In this document: positions 55,711 through 63,763 of the stretch, one piece after another | Numbering within the stretch: the stretch's first letter is position 1 | Layout of the letters: every line of letters starts with the position of its first letter | DNA from: Marinobacterium zhoushanense | Lineage (GTDB): Bacteria; Pseudomonadota; Gammaproteobacteria; Pseudomonadales; Balneatricaceae | DNA: 64,000 nucleotides | Direction: 5' to 3' | NCBI RefSeq assembly: GCF_014641945.1 | Contig: NZ_BMIJ01000001.1 | Location: 124,001 to 188,000, forward strand | The notes under the pieces: model-generated | Told to the model about the DNA's origin: nothing | The model's database searches: none | What the model saw: only the letters and a program-made list of their open reading frames with translations | Program-made: the position numbers and the translations under genes

Positions 55711-56589
55711 TCAACCCTGTGTGAAAAACTCTCTCAGCGCCTCGATTACCGCCTCCGCTGCCTCCTCCGGCAAGAAGTGGCCGGACTCCAGCGCCCAGCC
55801 GCTCACATCCTCGGCGTACTCGCGCCAAACCGCCAACAAATCATAGGTGCGGTGTACGAACCCTTGATTACCCCAGAGCACCAGCAGCGGGCAGGACAGC
55901 TTACGCCCAAGGTCGGCGCGGTCGTGCTCCAGATCGATGCCGGCGGCCGCACGGTAATCCTCGCAGGAGCCGTGAATCGCCGCCGGATCGCCGAAGCAGC
56001 GGCTGTACTCCGCCACGGCACGGGGTGAGAAGGTCGCCCCGGGCGCGGACCAGCGCTTGAGTTTTTCAGCCAGATAGTAATCGGGATCGAGCCCGATCAT
56101 GTGTTCGGGCAGGCCGTCGGGCTGAATCAGGAAGAACCAGTGGTAGTAACCGGTGGCGAATGCCTGATCGGTATGTTCAAACATGTGCAGCGTCGGCGCG
56201 ATATCCATCACGCAGGCGGCCAAGACGCGCTCGGGATAGTCCAGCGCCAGACGATGCGTAACGCGTGCGCCACGGTCATGCCCGGCGACGGCAAAGCGCT
56301 GGTAGCCGAAATGGCTCATCAGCTCGGCCATATCCTTCGCCATCGCGCGCTTTGAATAGTTAGCGTGGTCCGCTTCGCCCGCCGGCTTGCTGCTATCGCC
56401 GTAACCACGCAGGTCAGGACAGATAACGTGGAACCGCTCGGCCAGCGCCGGGGCAACCTCATGCCAGATCATATGGGTCTGCGGATAACCATGCAGCAGC
56501 AGGAGCGGCGCTCCCTTGCCACCGTGGACGCAGTGGATGGTCGCGCCACTGGTTTCGATATCGATTGAGTTGAAAGCGCCGTTGAACAT
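55711..56589 (-). CDS. Fluoroacetate dehalogenase-like alpha/beta hydrolase
   Basis: The start at 56589 (AAGGGGG before it) gives 292 residues. The residues known to define fluoroacetate dehalogenase are all present at matching spacing: nucleophile Asp105, carboxylate-binding Arg106 and Arg109 (GHDRGAR), acid Asp129, halide-pocket His150-Trp151 (YYHWFF) and Tyr212 (CEDYR), and His271. The counterparts in the Rhodopseudomonas enzyme, from memory, are D110, R111, R114, D134, H155, W156, Y219 and H280. It should hydrolyse a haloacetate to glycolate and halide in the cytoplasm. Epoxide hydrolases share the fold but not the HDRG-x-R and HW set. It lies between a VOC gene and an SLC13 carrier in the aconitase cluster. 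Confidence 0.85.
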   Translation of the reverse strand: MFNGAFNSIDIETSGATIHCVHGGKGAPLLLLHGYPQTHMIWHEVAPALAERFHVICPDLRGYGDSSKPAGEADHANYSKRAMAKDMAELMSHFGYQRFAVAGHDRGARVTHRLALDYPERVLAACVMDIAPTLHMFEHTDQAFATGYYHWFFLIQPDGLPEHMIGLDPDYYLAEKLKRWSAPGATFSPRAVAEYSRCFGDPAAIHGSCEDYRAAAGIDLEHDRADLGRKLSCPLLVLWGNQGFVHRTYDLLAVWREYAEDVSGWALESGHFLPEEAAEAVIEALREFFTQG

Positions 56590-56665
56590 GGTGCCAGCCC
56601 CCTTTGAATACTGGGTGTTTGGACCTGAAATCAGACAATAAAGATTAGCACACAACAGTTTAGAT

Positions 56666-57094
56666 CTAATCGATCTCTACTGTCCCGTCCTCGTTGATCT
56701 GCCAGAAATCGGCCCAGGCTACCTCCCACAGATAGCCATCAGGATCGGAGAAATAGCCACTGTATCCGCCCCAGAAGGTGTCCTCAGCCGGTTTGACGAT
56801 CTCGCCTCCGGCCAGCTCCGCGCGGTGCAGCAGCAGATCCACCAACGCCTTATCGCCGGTGTTGTAGTTCAGCGTCGCGCCAGGGAACTCGCTGTGCTTG
56901 CCCACCAGCCGCGGTGCAGAGTCCTTGGTAAGACTGGAGCGCGGATAGAGCGCAAGGCGTGAGTCGCTACTACGGAATAACAGGATATCCCCCCCCGCAT
57001 AATTGGCGGGAAAGCCCAACCCGTCGTGGTAGAAACGGTAGGAGCGTTCGAGATCGTCAACCCCGAGCGCGATCAGACTGATACGAGGTTCCAT
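56666..57094 (-). CDS. VOC (glyoxalase/bleomycin-resistance) superfamily protein
   Basis: The 142-residue protein has the two-beta-alpha-beta-beta-beta VOC pattern (MEPRISLIALGVDDLERSYRFYHDGLGF; GGEIVKPAEDTFWGGYSGYFSDPDGYLWEVAW). Such proteins bind a divalent metal and are enzymes or resistance binders. It lies 38 bases downstream of acnA and 76 upstream of the dehalogenase-like gene, which suggests one transcript. The substrate is unknown. Confidence 0.84.
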   Translation of the reverse strand: MEPRISLIALGVDDLERSYRFYHDGLGFPANYAGGDILLFRSSDSRLALYPRSSLTKDSAPRLVGKHSEFPGATLNYNTGDKALVDLLLHRAELAGGEIVKPAEDTFWGGYSGYFSDPDGYLWEVAWADFWQINEDGTVEID

Positions 57095-57132
57095 AAGGCC
57101 CTCCTGCTGGACGGCCCGGTGCTCCCTGCAGG

Positions 57133-59808
57133 TCAGGTCGTCTTGCTCAGGCGCTCGAGTACGAAGTTGAGCACGCCACCGGCCTGGTAGTACTTCACCT
57201 CGACCTGCGTATCCAGGCGTGAGAGCAACTCGATCTCGCGCTCTTTCCCATCAGCATAGTGGATGATCGCCTTAAACGTCTGTTTCGGCTTTAGACCCGC
57301 GTCCAAACCGAGAATATCGACCTGTTCATCCCCGGTCAGTCCCAGGGAGTTGCGATCCTCGCCCTCGGTGAACTGCAGCGGCAATACCCCCATGCCGACC
57401 AGATTCGATCGGTGGATACGCTCGAAGCTTTCGACGATAACCGCTTTGACACCCAGCAGCAGAGTCCCCTTGGCCGCCCAGTCCCGGCTGGAGCCGGTAC
57501 CATACTCCTTGCCTGCGATCACCACGCTGGGGATCTGTTCAGCCTGATAGTCCATCGCCACATCGTAGATGAACCGAGGCTCGGTCTCGCCACGTTTGCG
57601 GGTGTAGCCACCCTCGATCTGCGGTGTCATCTCGTTGCGGATACGGATATTGCCGAAGGTGCCGCGCATCATCACTTCATGGTTGCCGCGCCTCGAGCCG
57701 TAGGAGTTGAAGTCCTGCTGCTCGACACCGCGCGAACGCAGGTATTGCGCGGCAGGACTTTCCTTGGGGATGGCGCCGGCCGGGGAGATATGGTCGGTGG
57801 TAACCGAATCGCCGAGCAGGGCCAGGATCGCGGCGCCTCTGATATCCTCGACCTTGCCGGCGTAAGCCGCGTCAAAGAAGGGAGGCTGCTGGATATAGGT
57901 GGAGTCGGCGGGGAACGCGTAGGTGGAGCCGCTGCCGCTGTCGATCTGCCGCCAGCGCGCGTCGCCATCGAATACCGAGCCATATTCACGGCGAAACATC
58001 TCATTGTCGATCTGACGCACCAGGTCGTTGATCTCGGCGTTGCTGGGCCAGATATCCTTAAGATAGACCGGTTTGCCATCGGCTCCATTGCCCAACGGAT
58101 CCTTGCTCAGATCGATACGCGTGGTGCCCGCCAGGCCGTATGCCACCACCAGCGGCGGCGATGCCAGCCAGTTGGCGCGCACCAGAGGGTGGATCCGCCC
58201 CTCGAAGTTACGGTTACCCGACAGGACCGAAGAGACGATCAGGTCATTCTGTTTTATCGCGTTCTCGACCGGGTCCGCCAGCGGCCCGGAGTTGCCGATA
58301 CAGGTGGTGCAACCATAGCCGACCAGGTTGAAGCCAAGGGTATCCAGATCCTGCTGCACACCGGATTTATTGAGGTACTCAGTCACCACCCGCGAGCCCG
58401 GCGCCAGCGAGGTTTTGACCCAGGGCTTCACCTTCATCCCCTTTGCCACCGCCTTACGCGCCAGCAGCCCGGCACCCAGCATCACCGCCGGGTTGGAGGT
58501 GTTGGTACAGGAGGTGATAGCCGCGATCACCACATCGCCGTGGTGCATCCCCTCGTCCGAGCCCTCCAGCGGGTACTCGGTATCGAGCTGGTCGCGCTTG
58601 CCTGCTAGCTCGACAAAGGCATCGATCGATGATTTCAGATCCTTCACTGCGACTCGGTCCTGCGGTCGCTTGGGTCCGGCCAGGCTGGGCTCGACACTGG
58701 ACAGGTCGAGCGTGAGGCTCGCGGCAAATTCGGGTGTCTGGTACTGCTCATCGCGCCACATCCCCTGCGCCTTGCAATAGCTTTCAACCAGCGCCAGAGT
58801 CTGCTCGTCACGTCCACTCAGGCGCAGGTAATTGATGGTCTGAGCATCGATCGGGAAGAAGCCGCAGGTGGCGCCATACTCGGGCGCCATATTGGCGATG
58901 GTGGCGCGATCGGCGATCGGCAACTGGTTTAGACCATCGCCGTAAAACTCGACGAACTTGCCCACCACACCGTGCTCGCGCAGCATCTGCACCACACGCA
59001 GCACCAGGTCGGTGGCGGTAATCCCCTCCTGCAGCGTGCCACTGAGTTCGAAACCGACCACGTCCGGGATCAGCATCGACACCGGCTGGCCCAGCATCGC
59101 CGCTTCCGCTTCGATACCGCCGACACCCCAGCCGAGCACACCGAGGGCGTTGATCATCGTGGTGTGGCTGTCGGTGCCGACCAGGGTGTCGGGATAGGCC
59201 AGATACTGATCATCACGCTGCTCTGTCCACACCGATTTAGCCAGGTACTCCAGGTTTACCTGATGGCAGATGCCGGTGCCGGGCGGCACCACGCGGAAAT
59301 TGTCGAACGCGCCCTGCCCCCACTTCAGGAACTGGTAACGCTCCAGGTTGCGCTGCATCTCGATATCGACATTGTCCTGGAACGCCGTCGGCGTACCGAA
59401 ACGGTCGATGGTCACCGAGTGGTCGATCACCAGATCCACCGGCGACAGCGGATTGATGCGCTGGGGATCGGCGCCACGCGCGAGCAGCGCATTACGCATC
59501 GCAGCCAGATCCACCACCGCGGGCACGCCGGTGAAGTCCTGCATCAGTACTCGCGCCGGGTGGTAGGAGATTTCGTGTTCGGCAGCCCGCCCGCGGCTTT
59601 TAACCAGTGCCAATACGTCGTCGCGGGAGCAGGTTTCCCCATCCTCATAGCGCAGCAGATTTTCCAGCAGCACCTTGATCGATACCGGCAGGCGCGCAAC
59701 CTCCGCCATCTGTCCAAGTTCTCCCTCTTTGAGGGAGTAGTAGCCGTAGGTGGTATCACCCACCTGCAGTTGGCTGGCGGTTTGGAAGGAGTCGATTGAA
59801 CTGAGCAT
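57133..59808 (-). CDS. acnA: Aconitate hydratase A
   Basis: The 891-residue enzyme matches AcnA/IRP-type aconitase in length. Cluster ligands are Cys434 (ITSCTNTS), Cys500 and Cys503 (GCTTCIGNSG), one residue off the E. coli AcnA numbers as I recall them. Other signatures are VGTDSHTTMINALGVLGWGVGGIEAEAAM and KEYGTGSSRDWAAKG. It interconverts citrate and isocitrate in the citric acid cycle. It is the first gene of the leftward cluster that holds the dehalogenase-like gene. Confidence 0.97.
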   Translation of the reverse strand: MLSSIDSFQTASQLQVGDTTYGYYSLKEGELGQMAEVARLPVSIKVLLENLLRYEDGETCSRDDVLALVKSRGRAAEHEISYHPARVLMQDFTGVPAVVDLAAMRNALLARGADPQRINPLSPVDLVIDHSVTIDRFGTPTAFQDNVDIEMQRNLERYQFLKWGQGAFDNFRVVPPGTGICHQVNLEYLAKSVWTEQRDDQYLAYPDTLVGTDSHTTMINALGVLGWGVGGIEAEAAMLGQPVSMLIPDVVGFELSGTLQEGITATDLVLRVVQMLREHGVVGKFVEFYGDGLNQLPIADRATIANMAPEYGATCGFFPIDAQTINYLRLSGRDEQTLALVESYCKAQGMWRDEQYQTPEFAASLTLDLSSVEPSLAGPKRPQDRVAVKDLKSSIDAFVELAGKRDQLDTEYPLEGSDEGMHHGDVVIAAITSCTNTSNPAVMLGAGLLARKAVAKGMKVKPWVKTSLAPGSRVVTEYLNKSGVQQDLDTLGFNLVGYGCTTCIGNSGPLADPVENAIKQNDLIVSSVLSGNRNFEGRIHPLVRANWLASPPLVVAYGLAGTTRIDLSKDPLGNGADGKPVYLKDIWPSNAEINDLVRQIDNEMFRREYGSVFDGDARWRQIDSGSGSTYAFPADSTYIQQPPFFDAAYAGKVEDIRGAAILALLGDSVTTDHISPAGAIPKESPAAQYLRSRGVEQQDFNSYGSRRGNHEVMMRGTFGNIRIRNEMTPQIEGGYTRKRGETEPRFIYDVAMDYQAEQIPSVVIAGKEYGTGSSRDWAAKGTLLLGVKAVIVESFERIHRSNLVGMGVLPLQFTEGEDRNSLGLTGDEQVDILGLDAGLKPKQTFKAIIHYADGKEREIELLSRLDTQVEVKYYQAGGVLNFVLERLSKTT

Positions 59809-59949
59809 AGGCGGCCTCCCTGTTGGCAGTAGTTCCTCTTCGGCCTTTGATGCCGTGTTATCAAGGTAGTTCAGGATTCATCGACACGGGGGCGTATGCG
59901 AATAACTCATGGGCACCCAGGGGTAAACCAATGAGTCGCCCTTTTATAA

Positions 59950-59970
59950 ATTAGTTACTTCTAATATAAT
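59950..59970 (+). promoter_or_regulatory. Promoter and dyad of the persulfide operon
   Basis: ATTAG-N6-CTAAT (59950-59965) is a perfect 5-base inverted repeat whose right arm runs into a consensus -10 box TATAAT (59965-59970). The -35 region (TTTTAT at 59942-59947) is weak. A dyad between -35 and -10 fits a repressor such as an ArsR-type sulfide sensor (BigR/SqrR). The leader would be about 85 bases. Confidence 0.5.
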
Positions 59971-60062
59971 GGCTGAGGCCGCACTGCTAACGCTTTGCGA
60001 TGCACACCAAACCGATGCCTGCCTACACTAGGTTAAGCGACTGAAACCGACTGAACAGGAAT

Positions 60063-60926
60063 ATGGCCATGCATGTAGAACCCTTTTTCGATCCATCGAC
60101 CTTCACCTACAGCTATGTCGTGGTCGACGAGGAGACCCGCGCATGTGCAGTCATTGACTCCGTGCTCGATTATGATGCCGCTGCGGCAAGTACCTCATAC
60201 ACTAACGCCGACCGCTTGGTGGATTACGTGCGCAGTCAGGAGCTGAGACTGGAGTGGATACTGGAAACCCATGTCCATGCCGATCACCTGAGCGCCGCCC
60301 CCTACCTGAAACAACGCTTGGGTGGCCGTATCACCATCGGCAGCCATGTCGATATCATCCAGGAAACCTTCGGCAAGGTGTTTAACTGCGACCCCGAATT
60401 CGCCCGTAATGGCAGTCAGTTCGATCATCTGCTGAAAGATGGTGAACGCTTTCAGGTCGGTTCGCTGGACGCCATCGCGCTTCATACCCCGGGGCACACC
60501 CCAGCGTGCATGAGTTACCGCATCGGCGATGCGCTGTTTGTCGGCGATACCCTGTTCATGCCCGATTACGGCACCGCCCGCTGTGATTTTCCCGGCGGCG
60601 ATGCTCGGGCGCTGTTCCATTCCATCCACAAGTTGTACGAGTTCCCGGACGCGACCCCGGTGTTTCTCTGCCACGATTACAAGGCGGAGGGGCGCGAACA
60701 CTTTCAGTGTGAAACCAGCATCGGCGAACAGCGACGGAACAATGTCCATATTCATGATCAGGTTACCGAGGAGCAGTTCGTGCAGATGCGCACCGAACGA
60801 GATGCTCAGCTGAGCATGCCCGCTCTGATCCTGCCCTCGGTGCAGGTCAATATGCGTGCCGGCGAACTTCCGGAGCCGGAAAAGAACGGCATCCGCTACT
60901 TGAAGATCCCGCTGGATCTGCTCTGA
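60063..60926 (+). CDS. Persulfide dioxygenase-like MBL-fold protein
   Basis: The 287-residue protein has the metal motif ETHVHADHLSA (His70, His72, Asp74, His75), TPGHTPACMSY and VGDTLFMPDYGTARCDFPGG, the pattern of ETHE1-like and bacterial Blh persulfide dioxygenases. These mononuclear-iron enzymes oxidise glutathione persulfide to sulfite. A rhodanese and a SulP carrier follow in the operon, which fits sulfide detoxification. The ATG at 60063 follows AGGA; the second Met is two codons later. Confidence 0.9.
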   Translation: MAMHVEPFFDPSTFTYSYVVVDEETRACAVIDSVLDYDAAAASTSYTNADRLVDYVRSQELRLEWILETHVHADHLSAAPYLKQRLGGRITIGSHVDIIQETFGKVFNCDPEFARNGSQFDHLLKDGERFQVGSLDAIALHTPGHTPACMSYRIGDALFVGDTLFMPDYGTARCDFPGGDARALFHSIHKLYEFPDATPVFLCHDYKAEGREHFQCETSIGEQRRNNVHIHDQVTEEQFVQMRTERDAQLSMPALILPSVQVNMRAGELPEPEKNGIRYLKIPLDLL

Positions 60927-60968
60927 TCATACGCGTAGCAATAGCCGCAGGAGGTTTGGACCAGAAGC

Positions 60969-62768
60969 ATGAAGAGTGAGCGCTGGGGGCGATACCTGCC
61001 TTTTCTGAGTTGGGCACGCCGGTATGACAGGAATAGTGCGAGCAGTGACGGGCTCGCGGCGATCATTCTAACGCTGCTGCTGATTCCCCAGAGCCTGGCC
61101 TATGCCATGCTGGCCGGACTGCCGCCGGTTGTTGGGCTCTATGCCAGCATTATGCCGCCGATCGCTTATGCACTGCTCGGTACCAGCCGCACGCTGGCAG
61201 TCGGCCCGGTCGCGGTGGTGGCGCTGCTGACCGCATCTGCACTTACCCCGCTGTTCACGCCGGGCACCACCGAGTATGTTCAGGCCGCCCTGTTGCTGGC
61301 GCTGCTCTCGGGTGGTGTGATGCTGATGATGTCCCTGCTGCGTCTGGGATTTCTGATCAGTTTCCTCAGCCACCCGGTGATCTCCGGGTTTATCAGCGCC
61401 TCGGCCATACTGATCACCCTGAGCCAGCTACGCCATATCCTTGGCGTTCAAACCACGGGCGATACGGCGCTGGAACTGTTGCGCTCGACCCTGTTTGCGC
61501 TGACCGAGACACACCTGGCCACGCTCGCCATCGGCGCTCTGAGCCTGGTGTTTCTCTATCTCTGCCGCAACCGGGGCAACGTCTGGCTGACTGCGCTGGG
61601 CTTTACACCCAGCCTGGCCTCGACCCTGAACAAAGCGGCGCCACTGCTGACGCTGCTGGTCACGGCGCTGCTGGTCAAGCTGCTCGATCTGGATCAGCGG
61701 GGTGTGGCCGTGGTCGGCGAGGTGCCACGCGAGCTGCCCGCGCTCACCCTGCCACCGCTCGACCCCGAGCTGATAGTTGAACTGCTGCCGCTGGCAGTGC
61801 TGATCAGTCTGGTCGGCTTTATCGGCTCCGTTTCGGTCGCGCAGACTTTCGCCGCCCGCCGGCGCGAGCGCGTCGCCCCCAATCAGGAACTGATCGCGCT
61901 GGGCGGCGCCAATATCCTCACGGCACTGAGCAGCGGCATGCCGGTGTCCGGTGGCTTTTCCCGTTCGGTCGTGAGCTATGAGGCGGGGGCGCAGACGCCG
62001 ATGGCGGGGGCACTGTCGGCGCTGGGCATGGCGCTCACGGTGTTGCTGTTCGCGCCGCTGTTCGAGAGTCTGCCCCGTGCGGTTCTAGCCGCCATTATCA
62101 TTGTTGCGGTGCTCAGCCTTGTTGACCTGGCCGCCCTCAAGCGCACCTGGCAGTATGCCTGGCAGGACGGTGCGGCGATGCTGGCGACGATGCTCGGCGT
62201 GCTGCTGATCAACATCGAGACCGGCCTGCTAATGGGCCTGGGCCTGTCGCTGCTGCTGTTTCTCTGGCGTACCAGCCAGCCGCATATTGCGGTCATCGGT
62301 CAGCTGCCCGGCAGTCAGCACTTTCGCAACGTGGCGCGCTTCCACGTCGTCGAGAGCCATAGCGTGCTGTCGGTCCGGGTGGATGAGAACCTCTACTTCC
62401 CCAATGCCCGCTACCTGGAGGATCGCATCTCCGAACTGGTCGCCGCCCGCCCCGGAATCAGCCATCTGGTGTTGATGTGCTCCGGCGTCAACCTGATAGA
62501 TGCCAGCGCATTGGAAAGCCTGGAGGCGATCGGCGAGCGCCTGCACGCCGCCGGGATTCAGCTGCACCTGTCCGAGGTGAAGGGGCCGGTCATGGACCGA
62601 CTGCGCCGTGCGCGCTTCCTCGACCTGTTCGGCGGCAGGGTCTTCATCAGCCACTATGAGGCATTGCTAATGCTGGACCCACAGACGACGCGAAACACGC
62701 TGAACGCTTTGGCCTCACACTGTCCGATTCAATCGAATCTAAAACCCGTAAAGGAGAAACCGGAATGA
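60969..62768 (+). CDS. SulP family anion transporter with STAS domain
   Basis: The 599-residue protein has the SulP signature (DGLAAIILTLLLIPQSLAYAMLAGLPPVVGLYAS), GMPVSGGFSRSVVSYEAGAQTPMAG, and a C-terminal STAS domain (HLVLMCSGVNLIDASALESLEAI, about 495-580). In this operon it could export sulfite or sulfate formed from persulfide oxidation (inference). It is a distant relative of the SulP at 15337. Its last base triplet overlaps the rhodanese start as ATGA. Confidence 0.91.
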   Translation: MKSERWGRYLPFLSWARRYDRNSASSDGLAAIILTLLLIPQSLAYAMLAGLPPVVGLYASIMPPIAYALLGTSRTLAVGPVAVVALLTASALTPLFTPGTTEYVQAALLLALLSGGVMLMMSLLRLGFLISFLSHPVISGFISASAILITLSQLRHILGVQTTGDTALELLRSTLFALTETHLATLAIGALSLVFLYLCRNRGNVWLTALGFTPSLASTLNKAAPLLTLLVTALLVKLLDLDQRGVAVVGEVPRELPALTLPPLDPELIVELLPLAVLISLVGFIGSVSVAQTFAARRRERVAPNQELIALGGANILTALSSGMPVSGGFSRSVVSYEAGAQTPMAGALSALGMALTVLLFAPLFESLPRAVLAAIIIVAVLSLVDLAALKRTWQYAWQDGAAMLATMLGVLLINIETGLLMGLGLSLLLFLWRTSQPHIAVIGQLPGSQHFRNVARFHVVESHSVLSVRVDENLYFPNARYLEDRISELVAARPGISHLVLMCSGVNLIDASALESLEAIGERLHAAGIQLHLSEVKGPVMDRLRRARFLDLFGGRVFISHYEALLMLDPQTTRNTLNALASHCPIQSNLKPVKEKPE

Positions 62769-63145
62769 AAACTGCGCACGAACTGGTTGTAGAAGCCAAG
62801 CAACAGATTGCGGAGATCGGTCTCGATGACGCGGAACTGGCGGTTCAACGGGCCGACGTGGTGATCGATGTGCGCGAACCTGATGAGTATCAGTCGGGCC
62901 ACCTGCCCGGCGCGATCAACATCCCCCGCGGCATGCTGGAGTTTCGGCTCAGCAACGATGACAAGCTCTCGGCACGGGACCTCAACCTGGTGCTGTACTG
63001 CAAGACCAGCGGTCGCGCCGCGCTCTCGGCTTTAAGCCTGAAGGCGATGGGTTATCTGCATGTGCTATCTATCGCGGGAGGCTTCGACGCCTGGGTCAAT
63101 GCCGACAAACCGGTGACTCATCCCAACCTGCCGGATTTCGAGTGA
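62765..63145 (+). CDS. Rhodanese-domain sulfurtransferase
   Basis: The 126-residue single-domain rhodanese has the active-site loop CKTSGRA with Cys79 and VIDVREPDEYQSGHLPGAINIP before it. It would transfer sulfane sulfur to or from glutathione, cooperating with the dioxygenase. The start overlaps the SulP stop (ATGA), with AAGGAG nine bases before it. A terminator follows. Confidence 0.92.
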   Translation: MKTAHELVVEAKQQIAEIGLDDAELAVQRADVVIDVREPDEYQSGHLPGAINIPRGMLEFRLSNDDKLSARDLNLVLYCKTSGRAALSALSLKAMGYLHVLSIAGGFDAWVNADKPVTHPNLPDFE

Positions 63146-63166
63146 GCATCCGCTATGGCTGCAAAA

Positions 63167-63194
63167 AAAGAGCCCTGCTCAAACGGGGCTCTTT
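63167..63194. terminator. Bidirectional rho-independent terminator
   Basis: AAAGAGCCC (63167-63175) pairs with GGGCTCTTT (63186-63194) across a 10-base loop, preceded by an A-run and ending in T-rich sequence, so it can work in both directions. It follows the rhodanese stop by 22 bases. Confidence 0.85.
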
Positions 63195-63309
63195 ATCACG
63201 GTTTATCACTATTCGTCACTGCATAGTGGACTCTCGACCCTGTATCCGACGTCGGGATCAGGCTCTACCTTTATCCGCTTTCGCTAACCCTGCACTGCAA
63301 GCCAGCTGC

Positions 63310-63630
63310 TTATAGGCCAGTTAAGGTGTTCAGCTTATCCGCAACCAGATCCTTATCGACCTTGACCGGAATATCCGTTCTGCGCCGCCCATAGGGCGAT
63401 ATGGGTATCAGCTCGCTCGACTCTGCGATCCGCCTACGCTTTTCGGCATTGGTCCGTCGATCGAGAATCGACTGCCGCCGCTCCTCTCCATCGTAACGGG
63501 AGAACATATAGGCTTTCCACCACTCCTCGGCCTGACTCAGCGACGCAAGATAGGTACTCAACTGCTTACCGGTGTCCGCGGTCCAGTATAAGACGATCCT
63601 GCTATCTACGAGGTCTTTGACGAGGCGCAT
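63310..63630 (-). CDS. Small basic hypothetical protein
   Basis: The start at 63630 with AGGGG before it gives 106 residues. It is rich in Arg and Lys, with the charged stretch GEERRQSILDRRTNAEKRRR around residues 47-66 and no signal or membrane segment. I do not recognise a family. It lies 133 bases downstream of the second hydrogenase large subunit on the same strand, so it might belong to that operon. Confidence 0.55.
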   Translation of the reverse strand: MRLVKDLVDSRIVLYWTADTGKQLSTYLASLSQAEEWWKAYMFSRYDGEERRQSILDRRTNAEKRRRIAESSELIPISPYGRRRTDIPVKVDKDLVADKLNTLTGL

Positions 63631-63763
63631 AGTTAACCCCTCTGCTTTTGTTGTCTGCCATTTACATGTATCTAACAGCAGATTGCACGCACCCATACTG
63701 ATCTATGGCACATTTTGAAGATTTCGCAACATTTGGCTAGCGCTATGACCCCGAGGTATGAAT

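Noticed and set aside
57412..58608. Long open frame on the plus strand within acnA
   Set aside because: Antisense to aconitase; no recognisable domain or ribosome-binding site.
57095..60062. Fluoride riboswitch or fluoride exporter near the dehalogenase cluster
   Set aside because: I looked in the acnA upstream gap and the intergenic spaces; no fluoride riboswitch pattern and no crcB/fluc-like gene was seen.
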